Below, in pieces: positions 8,938 to 16,005 of a stretch of DNA of 64,000 nt. The stretch is taken from contig JAHJNL010000086.1 of the NCBI GenBank assembly GCA_018820855.1, forward strand, positions 62,001 to 126,000, written 5' to 3'. The notes under the pieces were generated by a model. The model searched no databases. It saw nothing but the letters and a program-made list of their open reading frames with translations, and was not told the origin of the DNA. The translations under genes and the position numbers were made by a program. Position 1 is the stretch's first letter. Each line of letters begins with the position of its first letter. The stretch comes from Pseudomonadota bacterium (GTDB taxonomy: Bacteria > Desulfobacterota > Desulfobulbia > Desulfobulbales > Desulfocapsaceae).

Positions 8938-9272
8938 CGCTCAGACCATTGGGTACTGTAAAGGAGATTCTGGAATCTGCGGGACTGGGACTTTCTTTTG
9001 CCCATGAAGACCTGGTTTTTCTGGAACACAACGGTTTCCTGCTGCAGTTCACCAACAAAGAGCAGGAAGTCTTGATCCATATTAACGAAGAGGCCAGGGA
9101 GAATGAACTGGCGGCCTCCTTTGCTGTGTTACAAAAGAAGGCCATGGAAAGCGGAATGGTTTTCAGTAAAGGAGATTATTACCGACTGAGCCAGGCAGAC
9201 GAAAACAACATTCGTATTGAATTTTTATCAACTCAAGACTTTGAACCCGAAGGAGATATGACAAATGGCTAA
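8934..9272 (+). CDS. Uncharacterised nif-associated protein, first of two copies
   Basis: A 112-residue protein starting MTLRPLGTVKEILESAG, with the conserved-looking core EDLVFLEHNGFLLQF and QEVLIHINEEA. No transmembrane segment, cysteine motif or known domain is evident. It is translationally coupled to the HEPN-like gene upstream and overlaps the Nif11-like gene downstream by 8 bases. A diverged second copy lies at 13470-13811 with the same core motifs, showing that the reading frame is under selection. Confidence 0.75.
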   Translation: MTLRPLGTVKEILESAGLGLSFAHEDLVFLEHNGFLLQFTNKEQEVLIHINEEARENELAASFAVLQKKAMESGMVFSKGDYYRLSQADENNIRIEFLSTQDFEPEGDMTNG

Positions 9273-9486
9273 AAAAGACGTGGAAGCACTCCTCATTGCA
9301 GGAGGCGAGGATAAACATTTGCGGGCCAAATATGATGTACCGGCCACCCGAGAAGAATTTATTGTCCTGGCCGCCACTGACGGCTATGACTTTACCGTGG
9401 AGGAGCTTGATGCCGTACTCCATGAGTCTGGTGATGTTTTTGAAAAAAACGGCAATCCAGCCAAACGGTCAATCTGGTGGACATAG
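9265..9486 (+). CDS. Nif11-like protein
   Basis: A 73-residue protein of the Nif11 type: LRAKYDVPATREEFIVLAATDGYDFTVEELDAVL matches the family pattern of a short helical module with EF-x-x-LA-x-x-x-GYDFT-x-x-EL. Nif11 proteins were first noted in nif clusters and related sequences serve as leader peptides of some ribosomal natural products. No double-glycine cleavage site or cysteine-rich core peptide follows here, and the C-terminus PAKRSIWWT is the end of the protein, so a nitrogen-fixation accessory role is favoured over a leader peptide. It is the last gene of the operon. Confidence 0.85.
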   Translation: MAKKDVEALLIAGGEDKHLRAKYDVPATREEFIVLAATDGYDFTVEELDAVLHESGDVFEKNGNPAKRSIWWT

Positions 9487-9500
9487 GGCATGGGCAACGG

Positions 9501-9543
9501 ACAAAGTCGCTTGAGTTTTCAGAGCTCAAGCGACTTTGTTTTG
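9501..9543 (+). terminator. Intrinsic terminator closing the nifH operon
   Basis: A perfect 15-base inverted repeat (ACAAAGTCGCTTGAG at 9501-9515 and its complement at 9525-9539) with a 9-base loop, ending in a short T-run (TTGTTTTG). It sits 15 bases after the Nif11-like stop. On the opposite strand the complementary A-rich arm gives ACTTTGT, so it could also stop the convergent nitroreductase operon. Confidence 0.9.
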
Positions 9544-9549
9544 AGGAGA

Positions 9550-10185
9550 TTATCTATCAAAGCTTACGATAATTTCATCCGTTGTTTTTCTCCATTTGGC
9601 CGGATGCATTTCCAGGCCTGGTTTCTTGTACCCGACAGCGAGCAGGAGCGGAATCCAGAAATTATCCGGTATATCAAATTCCTTGCGGACGCCCTCGTGA
9701 TCGAAGCCGTCCATGGGGTGGGTCTCCAGCCCGAGACTGGTGGCGGCATACATCAGGCTCATGGCAAAAAATCCGGTGTTTTTGGCAGCAAATGCAAGAT
9801 TTGCCTCCGGACTCCAGTTGTAGAGGGATTGAGCCGCATCGAGAAACCACTGTCGTTGCTCGGGTTGCATGCTCCCTGCCTTGACCATTTCCTGCCAGTT
9901 TTTTTCAACTGTTGCATGTCCTTCCTGCCACCCGTTTTTATCAGCAAGGAAAATCAGGACAACAGGCGCCTCAATGACTTTGGGCTGATCCCAAGCCAGC
10001 GTTTTCAGCTTTTCTTTTTTTTTCTGGTCCCGGAGAACCATCAGGTTCCAGGGCTGCAGGTTAAAGCTTGAAGGGGTTTTGGCGGCAAGCTCAATGACCT
10101 CAGTCAGCAATTGCTCAGAGACATCTTGTTGCGGATCAAAAAAATTGATCGCCCGTCTTTTTTCACTGATTTCACGAAAGTTCAT
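9550..10185 (-). CDS. Nitroreductase-family FMN oxidoreductase
   Basis: A 211-residue flavin-dependent NAD(P)H oxidoreductase of the NfnB/NfsB type, acting on nitroaromatics or quinones. The N-terminus MNFREISEKRRAINFFD and the FMN-binding segment AAKTPSSFNLQPW are typical; MYAATSLGLETHPMDGFD is the usual central segment. It is the last gene of a minus-strand operon marR-pirin-nitroreductase, an arrangement that suggests response to redox-active or electrophilic compounds. Confidence 0.92.
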   Translation of the reverse strand: MNFREISEKRRAINFFDPQQDVSEQLLTEVIELAAKTPSSFNLQPWNLMVLRDQKKKEKLKTLAWDQPKVIEAPVVLIFLADKNGWQEGHATVEKNWQEMVKAGSMQPEQRQWFLDAAQSLYNWSPEANLAFAAKNTGFFAMSLMYAATSLGLETHPMDGFDHEGVRKEFDIPDNFWIPLLLAVGYKKPGLEMHPAKWRKTTDEIIVSFDR

Positions 10186-10207
10186 ATGATCACCTTTTTT
10201 TTATTGT

Positions 10208-10921
10208 TCATTCTTCTTCAGTACCTGACGGTACATCTATCAGCAGGAAATCACCTTTTGCTGTTGTTGTTATTTCAAGGGATTTTTCCCCGTCAATTCT
10301 TCCCTGATCGCCCTTTTTCATCTCCAAACCGTTTACTGATATGCCGCCGTCGATCACATAGAGAAAGATCTTTCGGTCACTTGCTGGGTTGTAGGTAACG
10401 ATTCTGTCGTCAGCAAGTGTTGCCCGGTAAATTGACCCGTCAGTATTGAGGGGGACGATATTCTCTTCATTTTTGTTCGATGCCAGGAGAGCCAACCTGT
10501 TCTGCCAGGTATCGGGGGTGAAGTTTTTCTGGGCATAGGACGGTGCCAGGCCACGCTTATCCGGATAGATCCACATTTGGTAAAAATGGACTGGAGCGCT
10601 GCCAATGTTCTGTTCAGAATGTTTCAGGCCGGTACCGGCAGTCATTCGTTGTACATCATTGGTTCGGATGGTTGTTTCATTGCCCATTGTGTCTTTGTGG
10701 ACCATCTCACCCTCAAGAATGATGGAAACAATCTCCATCTCCTCATGGGGGTGAAGGCCAAAACCGGTCTGCGGCTGAACGATGTCATCATTGAATACTC
10801 TGAGTGCACCATGTCTGATATTTTCCTGGTCATAAAAGGCAGAAAAGGAAAACAGCCAGTAGGTCTGCAGCCACCCAAAATCACTGAAATGTCTTTTTTC
10901 GGAGGGAATAATTTTTATCAT
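10208..10921 (-). CDS. Pirin-family bicupin protein (YhaK-like)
   Basis: A 237-residue two-cupin protein of the pirin family; some members have quercetinase activity, others sense redox state through a bound iron. The metal-binding motif HPHEEMEIVSIILEGEMVHKD and the conserved RMTAGTGLKHSEQN lie in the N-terminal cupin; the shorter C-terminal cupin begins around YRATLADD. It is 22 bases upstream of the nitroreductase and 39 bases downstream of marR on the same strand. Confidence 0.9.
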   Translation of the reverse strand: MIKIIPSEKRHFSDFGWLQTYWLFSFSAFYDQENIRHGALRVFNDDIVQPQTGFGLHPHEEMEIVSIILEGEMVHKDTMGNETTIRTNDVQRMTAGTGLKHSEQNIGSAPVHFYQMWIYPDKRGLAPSYAQKNFTPDTWQNRLALLASNKNEENIVPLNTDGSIYRATLADDRIVTYNPASDRKIFLYVIDGGISVNGLEMKKGDQGRIDGEKSLEITTTAKGDFLLIDVPSGTEEE

Positions 10922-10960
10922 ATCACAACCTCATTCAATTAAACATTTGGAAATATTTTA

Positions 10961-11401
10961 TTATGCGCCGGACAATTTCTTACAGAGGCGGCCCAATTCC
11001 TTCTGTTCAGCAATGGTCAGCTTATCCATCAAAAGGGTGATACGCTTGGCATGGTCCGGAAAAATTGTCTGTATGGCGTGAGTACCTTCATCGGTTAATT
11101 GAATATTGAAGAACCTTCGGTCAGCATCATTGCGCTCCCTGATCACCAATCCTTGTTTTTCGAGATTATCAATGACCGTGGTGATGTTACCTGTACTTTT
11201 AAGAATTTTTTCGGCAATTTCTTTCTGGCACATCGGCCCGAGATGGTACAGGGCCTCCAACACCCCGAACTGACTGACCGTCAGGCCAATTTCTCTCAGT
11301 TTCCTGTGAGCTTTCGATGAAACAGTCTCTGCGGCTCTGATCAGTTTCACAAAGCTGCTTAATGCTCTTGTCTCTTTTTTATCACTGCGATATCTGTTCA
11401 T
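10961..11401 (-). CDS. MarR-family transcriptional regulator
   Basis: A 146-residue winged-helix regulator, likely a repressor of its own operon. The recognition-helix region reads PMCQKEIAEKILKSTGNITTVIDNLEKQGLVIRERNDADRR followed by the wing and LTDEGTHAIQTIF, as in MarR/SlyA proteins. No cysteine suited to redox sensing is in the usual N-terminal place. It is the first gene of the operon with pirin and nitroreductase, and a palindrome lies immediately upstream. Confidence 0.93.
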   Translation of the reverse strand: MNRYRSDKKETRALSSFVKLIRAAETVSSKAHRKLREIGLTVSQFGVLEALYHLGPMCQKEIAEKILKSTGNITTVIDNLEKQGLVIRERNDADRRFFNIQLTDEGTHAIQTIFPDHAKRITLLMDKLTIAEQKELGRLCKKLSGA

Positions 11402-11418
11402 TTTAGATCCATATTGAA

Positions 11419-11436
11419 TAGTTTAATGTCAAACTA
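11419..11436 (-). promoter_or_regulatory. Palindromic operator of marR
   Basis: TAGTTTAATGTCAAACTA: perfect 6-base arms separated by 6 bases, centred about 26 bases upstream of the marR start codon. The size and position fit a MarR-dimer operator for autoregulation. Identity of the ligand is unknown. Confidence 0.65.
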
Positions 11437-11568
11437 ATTCTGACTGAAAGCCTTGTCAAGGCAGAGATGGCGTATTCTCAGACGTATGGGATGGTGGGAA
11501 GGGTAGGGATCTGTGCGTCTAACACAATGTCACAGCAACAGGTCTCAGGGGAATGTCACTAAGTTAGG

Positions 11569-11781
11569 TTAAACGTCAAGTGTGTAGCAAGGGCCGCATT
11601 CTGCAAGTAAGATGCCGATGATTTCAGGATGTTCTTCATCTGAGTGTTCTAAGGATGTAAGTAAGGAGTCTATAACTTCCTCTGGAATCCGATGATTTGA
11701 TTGCCAGAGCTGTGGAATAATATTAGAATCAAAGTTTAGAGTCGATTTATTCAATGCTATAATTAATTCGTTTAACGGCAT
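11569..11781 (-). CDS. Possible small protein divergent from luxR (70 residues)
   Basis: An open frame from ATG 11781 (the frame extends to 11796) encoding about 70 residues, starting MPLNELIIALNKSTLNFDSN and ending LLAECGPCYTLDV. It shares the low-GC composition of luxR/luxI and has acidic helices. The ribosome site is weak (AAAAGAC) and no family is recognised. Its 5' end abuts or overlaps the luxR start, so transcription of the two would interfere. Small genes beside luxR often modulate quorum sensing, but nothing in this sequence proves that role. Confidence 0.4.
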   Translation of the reverse strand: MPLNELIIALNKSTLNFDSNIIPQLWQSNHRIPEEVIDSLLTSLEHSDEEHPEIIGILLAECGPCYTLDV

Positions 11782-11790
11782 TTGTCTTTT

Positions 11791-12522
11791 ATGCAACGGT
11801 TGAGCAAAGCAGAACTTGCGAGTTTACTGGAGATCATATCTGATTGTGTATACTGCACATCCATAGAGGAACTTTATAATATTGCTAATAAAGTAGGTGG
11901 CTTGCTGCAGTCAGGAAATATTGTTTTTCTGTCTTCTCGATTGGATTTTCCCAGTGAACCAAGAGCAATAGAAGAAATAAACATATCCTATCCACCTGAA
12001 TGGGCAGATATCTATAGATCTCAAAATTTTGTTCAGGTAGACCCAATAATTAGTACCGGCCGTTCAGGGTTACTGTATTGGAAGGATGTATACAGGCAAT
12101 CCCCTCCAGGCCAGGAATTTTATGCTCAAGCAAAATCTTTTGGTTTGAGCAATGGTTTTTCCCATATACATGCTGACAAGAATCTTTTTGGCTTGATGTC
12201 TATAGCAGATGAGAAATTACGCAATTCTGAACGAAACAGAATAATTTTAAATGCTATTGCTCCCCATTTTCATCAATTGATCGCAAAACTGGTACACCAG
12301 AAAGCTTGTCAACGAGTGCCAAAGCTAACACCTCGTGAACGTGAAGTACTGCTATGGGCCATGGAGGGCAAATCAAATTGGGAGATATCAGTCATTTTAG
12401 GTATCAGCCAGGAAAGTATTAAAGGACATATTGCAAATATCCTCAACAAATTGAAGGCAACGAACCGTGCTCATGCGGTTGCGATTGCACTGCAATATGA
12501 CCTTTTACTCTCTTTGAATTAA
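11791..12522 (+). CDS. LuxR-family quorum-sensing regulator with autoinducer-binding domain
   Basis: An acyl-homoserine-lactone-responsive transcription factor, about 243 residues. The N-terminal domain keeps all residues usually invariant in AHL receptors: Trp and Tyr in PPEWADIY, Asp in VDPII, Trp in LLYWKD, and Gly in SNGFSHIH. The C-terminal LuxR helix-turn-helix reads LTPREREVLLWAMEGKSNWEIS and ESIKGHIANILNKLKATNRAHA. The ATG at 11791 is preferred; a TTG at 11782 is possible, and neither has a strong ribosome site. It converges on a luxI homologue with only 29 bases between stops. The AT-rich codon use differs from the nif genes nearby, suggesting acquisition by transfer. Confidence 0.93.
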   Translation: MQRLSKAELASLLEIISDCVYCTSIEELYNIANKVGGLLQSGNIVFLSSRLDFPSEPRAIEEINISYPPEWADIYRSQNFVQVDPIISTGRSGLLYWKDVYRQSPPGQEFYAQAKSFGLSNGFSHIHADKNLFGLMSIADEKLRNSERNRIILNAIAPHFHQLIAKLVHQKACQRVPKLTPREREVLLWAMEGKSNWEISVILGISQESIKGHIANILNKLKATNRAHAVAIALQYDLLLSLN

Positions 12523-12551
12523 TTGAAGCCCCCCAAACGGGTGAAATTGTA

Positions 12552-13208
12552 TCAAGCTACCATTTCTTCCGCACTCCATTCTTTGTAATCTTTAAACCAG
12601 GCTAACAGCGCAGGTTTTTTCTTCTCGTTCTTTTGTTCAAATGCCGTCCAACTCGATATGGCAGCGACTGCCACTACACCGTCGGGCATGGTTACTGCCG
12701 GAGAAACAGCAGTACAAGGCATCCCCAGTAAATTTAAGAGTCGAAAAAAATGTTTTGAAACAACCATATAAACGATATCTTTTCCGTTAGTTCTGCACCA
12801 ATTATAAAAGGCTTTTTCTAAGGCCATTACGATTGGGAACGTGCCATATTCTGTAGAAACCTGGCTTTTTCGTACATCGTTTGCTATGCAAAAGCGTGTC
12901 ACCTCAATTGTTTGCGGTGTTTTTTTGATTTGATGATCGCCAAGGACTGTCTTGAACTCTTTTTCTAACATGAATCGGTCAGTTGAAAAGTGGATTCGTA
13001 AACAGGCGATCAGGCGGTTAAATGCAAAAATACCCACTTGTACGCATCTGCTGTCATAACCATCTATTTCTTTGTTGTTGGCATTGCTGGAAACCCATCC
13101 AAGTTCTTCTGCAAAAACCTGATGGCGTAGGCGATATGCTGCCGCTTTCTCTTCTTTTGTCGTTAAGGTCTGCATCCGTAGATCTTGTTCAAAAAAACAT
13201 TCCATCAT
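12552..13208 (-). CDS. LuxI-family acyl-homoserine-lactone synthase
   Basis: This enzyme makes the quorum signal from S-adenosylmethionine and an acyl-ACP or acyl-CoA. The 218-residue protein shows the family hallmarks: RLRHQVFAEELGW (Arg and Trp), the acidic IDGYD, ACLRIH, and IEVTRFCI, the family's E-x-x-R-F/W block. The C-terminal half (RLLNLLGMPCTAVSPAV) matches the acyl-chain pocket region. The start at 13208 or 13205 lies directly after GGGGGAG. Distinguishing it from exosortase-associated acyltransferases relies on the adjacent LuxR with an intact AHL pocket, which fits a true LuxI. Confidence 0.9.
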   Translation of the reverse strand: MMECFFEQDLRMQTLTTKEEKAAAYRLRHQVFAEELGWVSSNANNKEIDGYDSRCVQVGIFAFNRLIACLRIHFSTDRFMLEKEFKTVLGDHQIKKTPQTIEVTRFCIANDVRKSQVSTEYGTFPIVMALEKAFYNWCRTNGKDIVYMVVSKHFFRLLNLLGMPCTAVSPAVTMPDGVVAVAAISSWTAFEQKNEKKKPALLAWFKDYKEWSAEEMVA

Positions 13209-13259
13209 CTCCCCCTGACAATAGTGAGCTTCTCAACATCCTCTTGAAATAAAGGGATA

Positions 13260-13275
13260 ACTGATACAACTCAGT
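13260..13275 (-). promoter_or_regulatory. Candidate lux-box-like inverted repeat upstream of luxI
   Basis: ACTGA-TACAAC-TCAGT, perfect 5-base arms, about 52 bases upstream of the luxI start. Classical lux boxes are 18-20 bases with CT-N12-AG; here the spacing is CT-N10-AG, so the match is imperfect. Confidence 0.35.
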
Positions 13276-13312
13276 AAAGTATGTGAGACTGATTGTGGAA
13301 GGAAGGAGGCCA

Positions 13313-13345
13313 AAAGTATATCCCCCGAATGGGGGGGTATACTTT
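13313..13345. promoter_or_regulatory. Inverted repeat with opposed C- and G-tracts
   Basis: AAAGTATA then a C-tract, a GAAT centre, a G-tract and TATACTTT, giving 13 of 14 paired positions. It lies between luxI and the duplicated nif-associated segment. The combination of AT-rich arms around G/C-tracts recalls operators of the CsoR/RcnR/FrmR group, but no such regulator is encoded nearby. It could equally be a hairpin at the edge of the inserted segment. Confidence 0.45.
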
Positions 13346-13372
13346 GTCGGAATGATTTGGTTATTATTCTTA

Positions 13373-13510
13373 ATGGAAATCTCGGAATTCTTTACTATCG
13401 AAACTTCTGCTATGCGTGTTCTGGAAGAGAAGATGTATGAGCTGTTTAACGAAAGAACAGGGGAAAAAAATGATGATAAAACCATTGGGAACAGTAACCG
13501 AGATCGTTGA
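13373..13510 (+). pseudogene. C-terminal fragment of the HEPN-like nif-associated gene
   Basis: The reading frame encodes SAMRVLEEKMYELFNERTGEK, matching the C-terminal PAMLVLAEKMQELVYKTTGEK of the protein at 8464-8937. The rest of that gene is missing. As in the intact copy, the fragment's end overlaps the start of the following gene, so the segment is a truncated duplication (or remnant of a second nif-associated operon) starting within the HEPN-like gene. Confidence 0.75.
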
Positions 13511-13811
13511 GTCTGCCATGATGGATGTGTCTTATGCGTATGAAGACTTGATTTTCCTGGAGCAGAAGGGGTTTCTGCTCCAGTTTACCGACAGGGAGGA
13601 GGAAGTCCTGATCCATATCAACAAAGAGGTCAAGAAGAGTGAATGGGCTGGTCCTCTTGCCTTGTTACAGGAAAAGGCAGAAGAGCGCACGATGGTGTTC
13701 AGTACAGGAGATTATTTTCGGATGAGCAATGAAGACGAAGAAAGCGTCCATATCCAATTTTACAAAAACAGACATGGTCAGAAAAATACCAATAGGCCAA
13801 AAAGACCGTGA
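13470..13811 (+). CDS. Uncharacterised nif-associated protein, second copy
   Basis: A 113-residue paralogue of the protein at 8934-9272. Shared features are KPLGTV-x-EI-x-ESA near the start, EDLIFLEQKGFLLQF and EEVLIHINKEVKK, and the GDYF/YR-x-S segment near the C-terminus; the last 15 residues differ. The frame is intact with AGGGG before the start, so it may still be expressed, possibly from a promoter upstream of the fragment. The Nif11-like gene that follows the first copy is absent here. Confidence 0.75.
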   Translation: MMIKPLGTVTEIVESAMMDVSYAYEDLIFLEQKGFLLQFTDREEEVLIHINKEVKKSEWAGPLALLQEKAEERTMVFSTGDYFRMSNEDEESVHIQFYKNRHGQKNTNRPKRP

Positions 13812-13903
13812 AATAGGTTGATTGTAGATAATTTGGAAACGGTTGCGCTTTGCCAGGATGTGCTGACCAACCATTGATGGAAACAACTTTATCGCGGGAA
13901 AGT

Positions 13904-13943
13904 CTGACACTGAAGATATTGAGACAACTATCTTCAGTGTCAG
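13904..13943. terminator. Perfect 15-base inverted repeat between convergent genes
   Basis: CTGACACTGAAGATA at 13904-13918 and its exact complement at 13929-13943, with a 10-base loop. It lies between the plus-strand copy-2 gene and the minus-strand DUF1737 gene. No strong T-run flanks it on either strand, so a bidirectional Rho-assisted terminator or an mRNA 3'-end stabiliser is likely. Confidence 0.65.
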
Positions 13944-13971
13944 GGGAGAATTTACTTGAGCGTTTGCCGGG

Positions 13972-14169
13972 TTACAGACTCTTCAGGTCAATTTCCTGAT
14001 GGTATTCACCTTCGACTTCTTTGATCACGGCCTGTCCGGCAATCACGCTTTTTCCGTCAAAAGTCAGGCTGGGGGCACCGTACAATTGCCAGCCGTTATT
14101 CAGTCTTTCCGTAACTCTTTTACAAAAGGCCTCATCATCCGGGCCGGTAAGAAATGAGTAAAGTTTCAT
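13972..14169 (-). CDS. DUF1737-family small protein
   Basis: A 65-residue protein starting MKLYSFLTGPDDEAFCKRV, with NNGWQLYGAPSLTFDG, the signature of the DUF1737 family (short proteins described as binding or sensing small ligands only by prediction). The ATG at 14169 follows GAGGGAATT; an upstream in-frame start lacks support. It lies 98 bases downstream of ureG on the same strand and could be the last gene of the urea operon or independent. Confidence 0.8.
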   Translation of the reverse strand: MKLYSFLTGPDDEAFCKRVTERLNNGWQLYGAPSLTFDGKSVIAGQAVIKEVEGEYHQEIDLKSL

Positions 14170-14267
14170 AGGAATTCCCTCTGTTTTTTTTTGGTTACTG
14201 TTTCTAATATAAAAAGATTGGTTGAAAAAATTGTATCTCACTTGTCGTGGTGCGAGGAAGAAAGAAT

Positions 14268-14882
14268 TCAAAGCATCCCCTCCTGTTCGATAAAGGCCAG
14301 AATATCATCCACGCCCTGGCCGGTTTTCATGTTGGCAAAAATATAAGGCCTGTCGCCGCGCATTTTTTTTGTGTCCCTGTCCATCACAGCCAGGGAGGCT
14401 CCTACCAGGGGAGCCAGGTCGATCTTGTTGATTACCAGCAGGTCGGAGCGGGTGATGCCGGGTCCGCCTTTGCGCGGTATTTTGTCGCCTGCCGCCACAT
14501 CAATGACATAGATTGCCAGATCAGCCAGTTCCGGACTGAAGGTGGCGCTCAGGTTATCGCCGCCGCTCTCGATGATGATCAGGTCCAGATCGGGAAAGCG
14601 ATGGATGAAGTCATCGACTGCGGCCAGGTTCATAGAGGCATCTTCGCGGATGGCTGTATGCGGACAGCCTCCTGTCTCCACGCCCACGATCCTTTCGGCG
14701 GGCAGGGCCTGGCTGCGGGTGAGGAACTCGGCATCTTCACGGGTATAGATGTCATTGGTAACTACGGCCACCTGGTAACGGTCGCGCATCTTACGGCAGA
14801 GAGCGTCAATCAATGCGGTCTTGCCGGAGCCCACCGGCCCGCCGATGCCGAGGCGCAGAGGTGATTTTTTATTTCCTGTCAT
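14268..14882 (-). CDS. ureG: Urease accessory GTPase UreG
   Basis: UreG couples GTP hydrolysis to nickel delivery into urease with UreE, UreF and UreD. The 204-residue protein has the P-loop [18 protein letters not shown] near residue 14, the nickel-binding CPH in [16 protein letters not shown], the [19 protein letters not shown] segment and the guanine motif NKID. It is the last ure gene in the operon. Confidence 0.97.
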   Translation of the reverse strand: MTGNKKSPLRLGIGGPVGSGKTALIDALCRKMRDRYQVAVVTNDIYTREDAEFLTRSQALPAERIVGVETGGCPHTAIREDASMNLAAVDDFIHRFPDLDLIIIESGGDNLSATFSPELADLAIYVIDVAAGDKIPRKGGPGITRSDLLVINKIDLAPLVGASLAVMDRDTKKMRGDRPYIFANMKTGQGVDDILAFIEQEGML

Positions 14883-14893
14883 GGTTCTTTCCT

Positions 14894-15580
14894 TTATGAT
14901 CGGTAGAGTCTGGTATATTGATTTTCGTGCAGGCTGCTGGCAAGAGCCAGAGCCGGACTTGCAGCACCGATATCGTTATCTTCGAGTTGCATCCCCCGGT
15001 CAACAATTTCAGGGATTCCTGCACTGAGTTGCAGGAGAAGGCGTTGGCCTTCTGTTTGGCCGAGAGGAATAATTTTGATTCCGGCCAGGACCTGGTTTTC
15101 CAGCCAGGCCCAGGTATAGCCGAGAGCAGCATCTCGCCTCTCTATCTTCCACTGCACTGCTGCCAGGGCAAACCCGGCCAGCTGGCTGCGGTTCAGGGTT
15201 TTTCTCAAGTGCTTTGCTCTATCAATATCAAGACCTTGCAGCAGTGTTGCCAAGGCCCGGCCCCGGAGCTGTTCTTCCTGCTGTAATTCTGCTGTTTCGC
15301 GGCAGGCAAGGAGCAGGGAACACCAACCTTCCAACTCCTGTATTGTTTCATTGTGCAGAGCTGTAATCATGCGGCATAAAATCGGAATGTCGACAAATGC
15401 CAGGGACTGCCCGAGCAGATCGCTGAGCCAGTCCTGCAGAGTTGGACCGTCATGAACCCATTTCGCTTCCATCGCCCATTCCAACCCTTGTGAATAACTG
15501 AAAGCACCGGTGGGCAGGGTGGGGCTGACAAGATGCAGTAAGTGCAGCAGAGACTCTTCTTTATCCATGGCTGTGTCCAT
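14894..15580 (-). CDS. ureF: Urease accessory protein UreF
   Basis: UreF bridges UreD and UreG in the urease activation complex and gates UreG GTPase. The roughly 228-residue helical protein shows [22 protein letters not shown] near the N-terminus and the C-terminal [14 protein letters not shown]. Several start codons are possible; ATG 15580 is chosen because GAAGG lies just upstream, giving a short overlap with the end of ureE, where coupling is expected. Confidence 0.93.
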   Translation of the reverse strand: MDTAMDKEESLLHLLHLVSPTLPTGAFSYSQGLEWAMEAKWVHDGPTLQDWLSDLLGQSLAFVDIPILCRMITALHNETIQELEGWCSLLLACRETAELQQEEQLRGRALATLLQGLDIDRAKHLRKTLNRSQLAGFALAAVQWKIERRDAALGYTWAWLENQVLAGIKIIPLGQTEGQRLLLQLSAGIPEIVDRGMQLEDNDIGAASPALALASSLHENQYTRLYRS

Positions 15581-16004
15581 GCCCTTCTCCATAGGCACCT
15601 GTTTCCGGTTCGAAGGGGGCCTGTTCAATCTCTGCTGTCAACCCCATGCCTTGGAGCATGGCATCGAGGACATGGTCATGGGGGTAACGGATCCGGTGTT
15701 CGCTGATTTCCAGGTCCACATGACGGTTGCCGAGGTGATAGCAGATGCGGGCCAGCTGCAGGGGATCTTGACAGTAAACCGTGGAGACTGTTTCTGTGGC
15801 CGCCAGTATCTTGACAACGGTGTTGTCGTCTGTGGCCAGACAGTCACCACCCCGAAGGATGATGCCCCGTTCCAGGAAGAGTCCGGCTTCTTCACCATTG
15901 TCAAGTCGGACCCGCTGGCGGCTTTTGCTGCGCTGTGACCAGGGCAGGGTGAGTGTGGCCGGTGCTTCCGGGCATCGTTCTATTTTTCGAGTGAACTGGA
16001 TCAT
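15561..16004 (-). CDS. ureE: Urease accessory nickel chaperone UreE
   Basis: UreE is the metallochaperone that supplies nickel to urease. About 148 residues: an N-terminal peptide-binding beta domain (IQFTRKIERCP onward, with GLFLERGIILRGGD) and a C-terminal ferredoxin-like metal domain containing CYHLGNRHVDLEI, whose histidine is the conserved dimer-interface nickel ligand. The tail GEGHGHSHG is a short histidine-rich nickel store. The ATG at 16004 begins MIQFTRK and abuts ureC; a longer upstream start would overlap ureC extensively. Confidence 0.94.
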   Translation of the reverse strand: MIQFTRKIERCPEAPATLTLPWSQRSKSRQRVRLDNGEEAGLFLERGIILRGGDCLATDDNTVVKILAATETVSTVYCQDPLQLARICYHLGNRHVDLEISEHRIRYPHDHVLDAMLQGMGLTAEIEQAPFEPETGAYGEGHGHSHG

Positions 16005-16005
16005 A

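Noticed and set aside
9265-9486. Nif11-like gene as a RiPP precursor leader
   Set aside because: There is no double-glycine site or core peptide after the Nif11 module, and no modifying or exporting enzyme beside it.
11400-13300. lux region as an insertion sequence or integron cassette
   Set aside because: No transposase, integrase, terminal repeats or attachment site was found at its edges; only composition and the flanking duplication hint at transfer.
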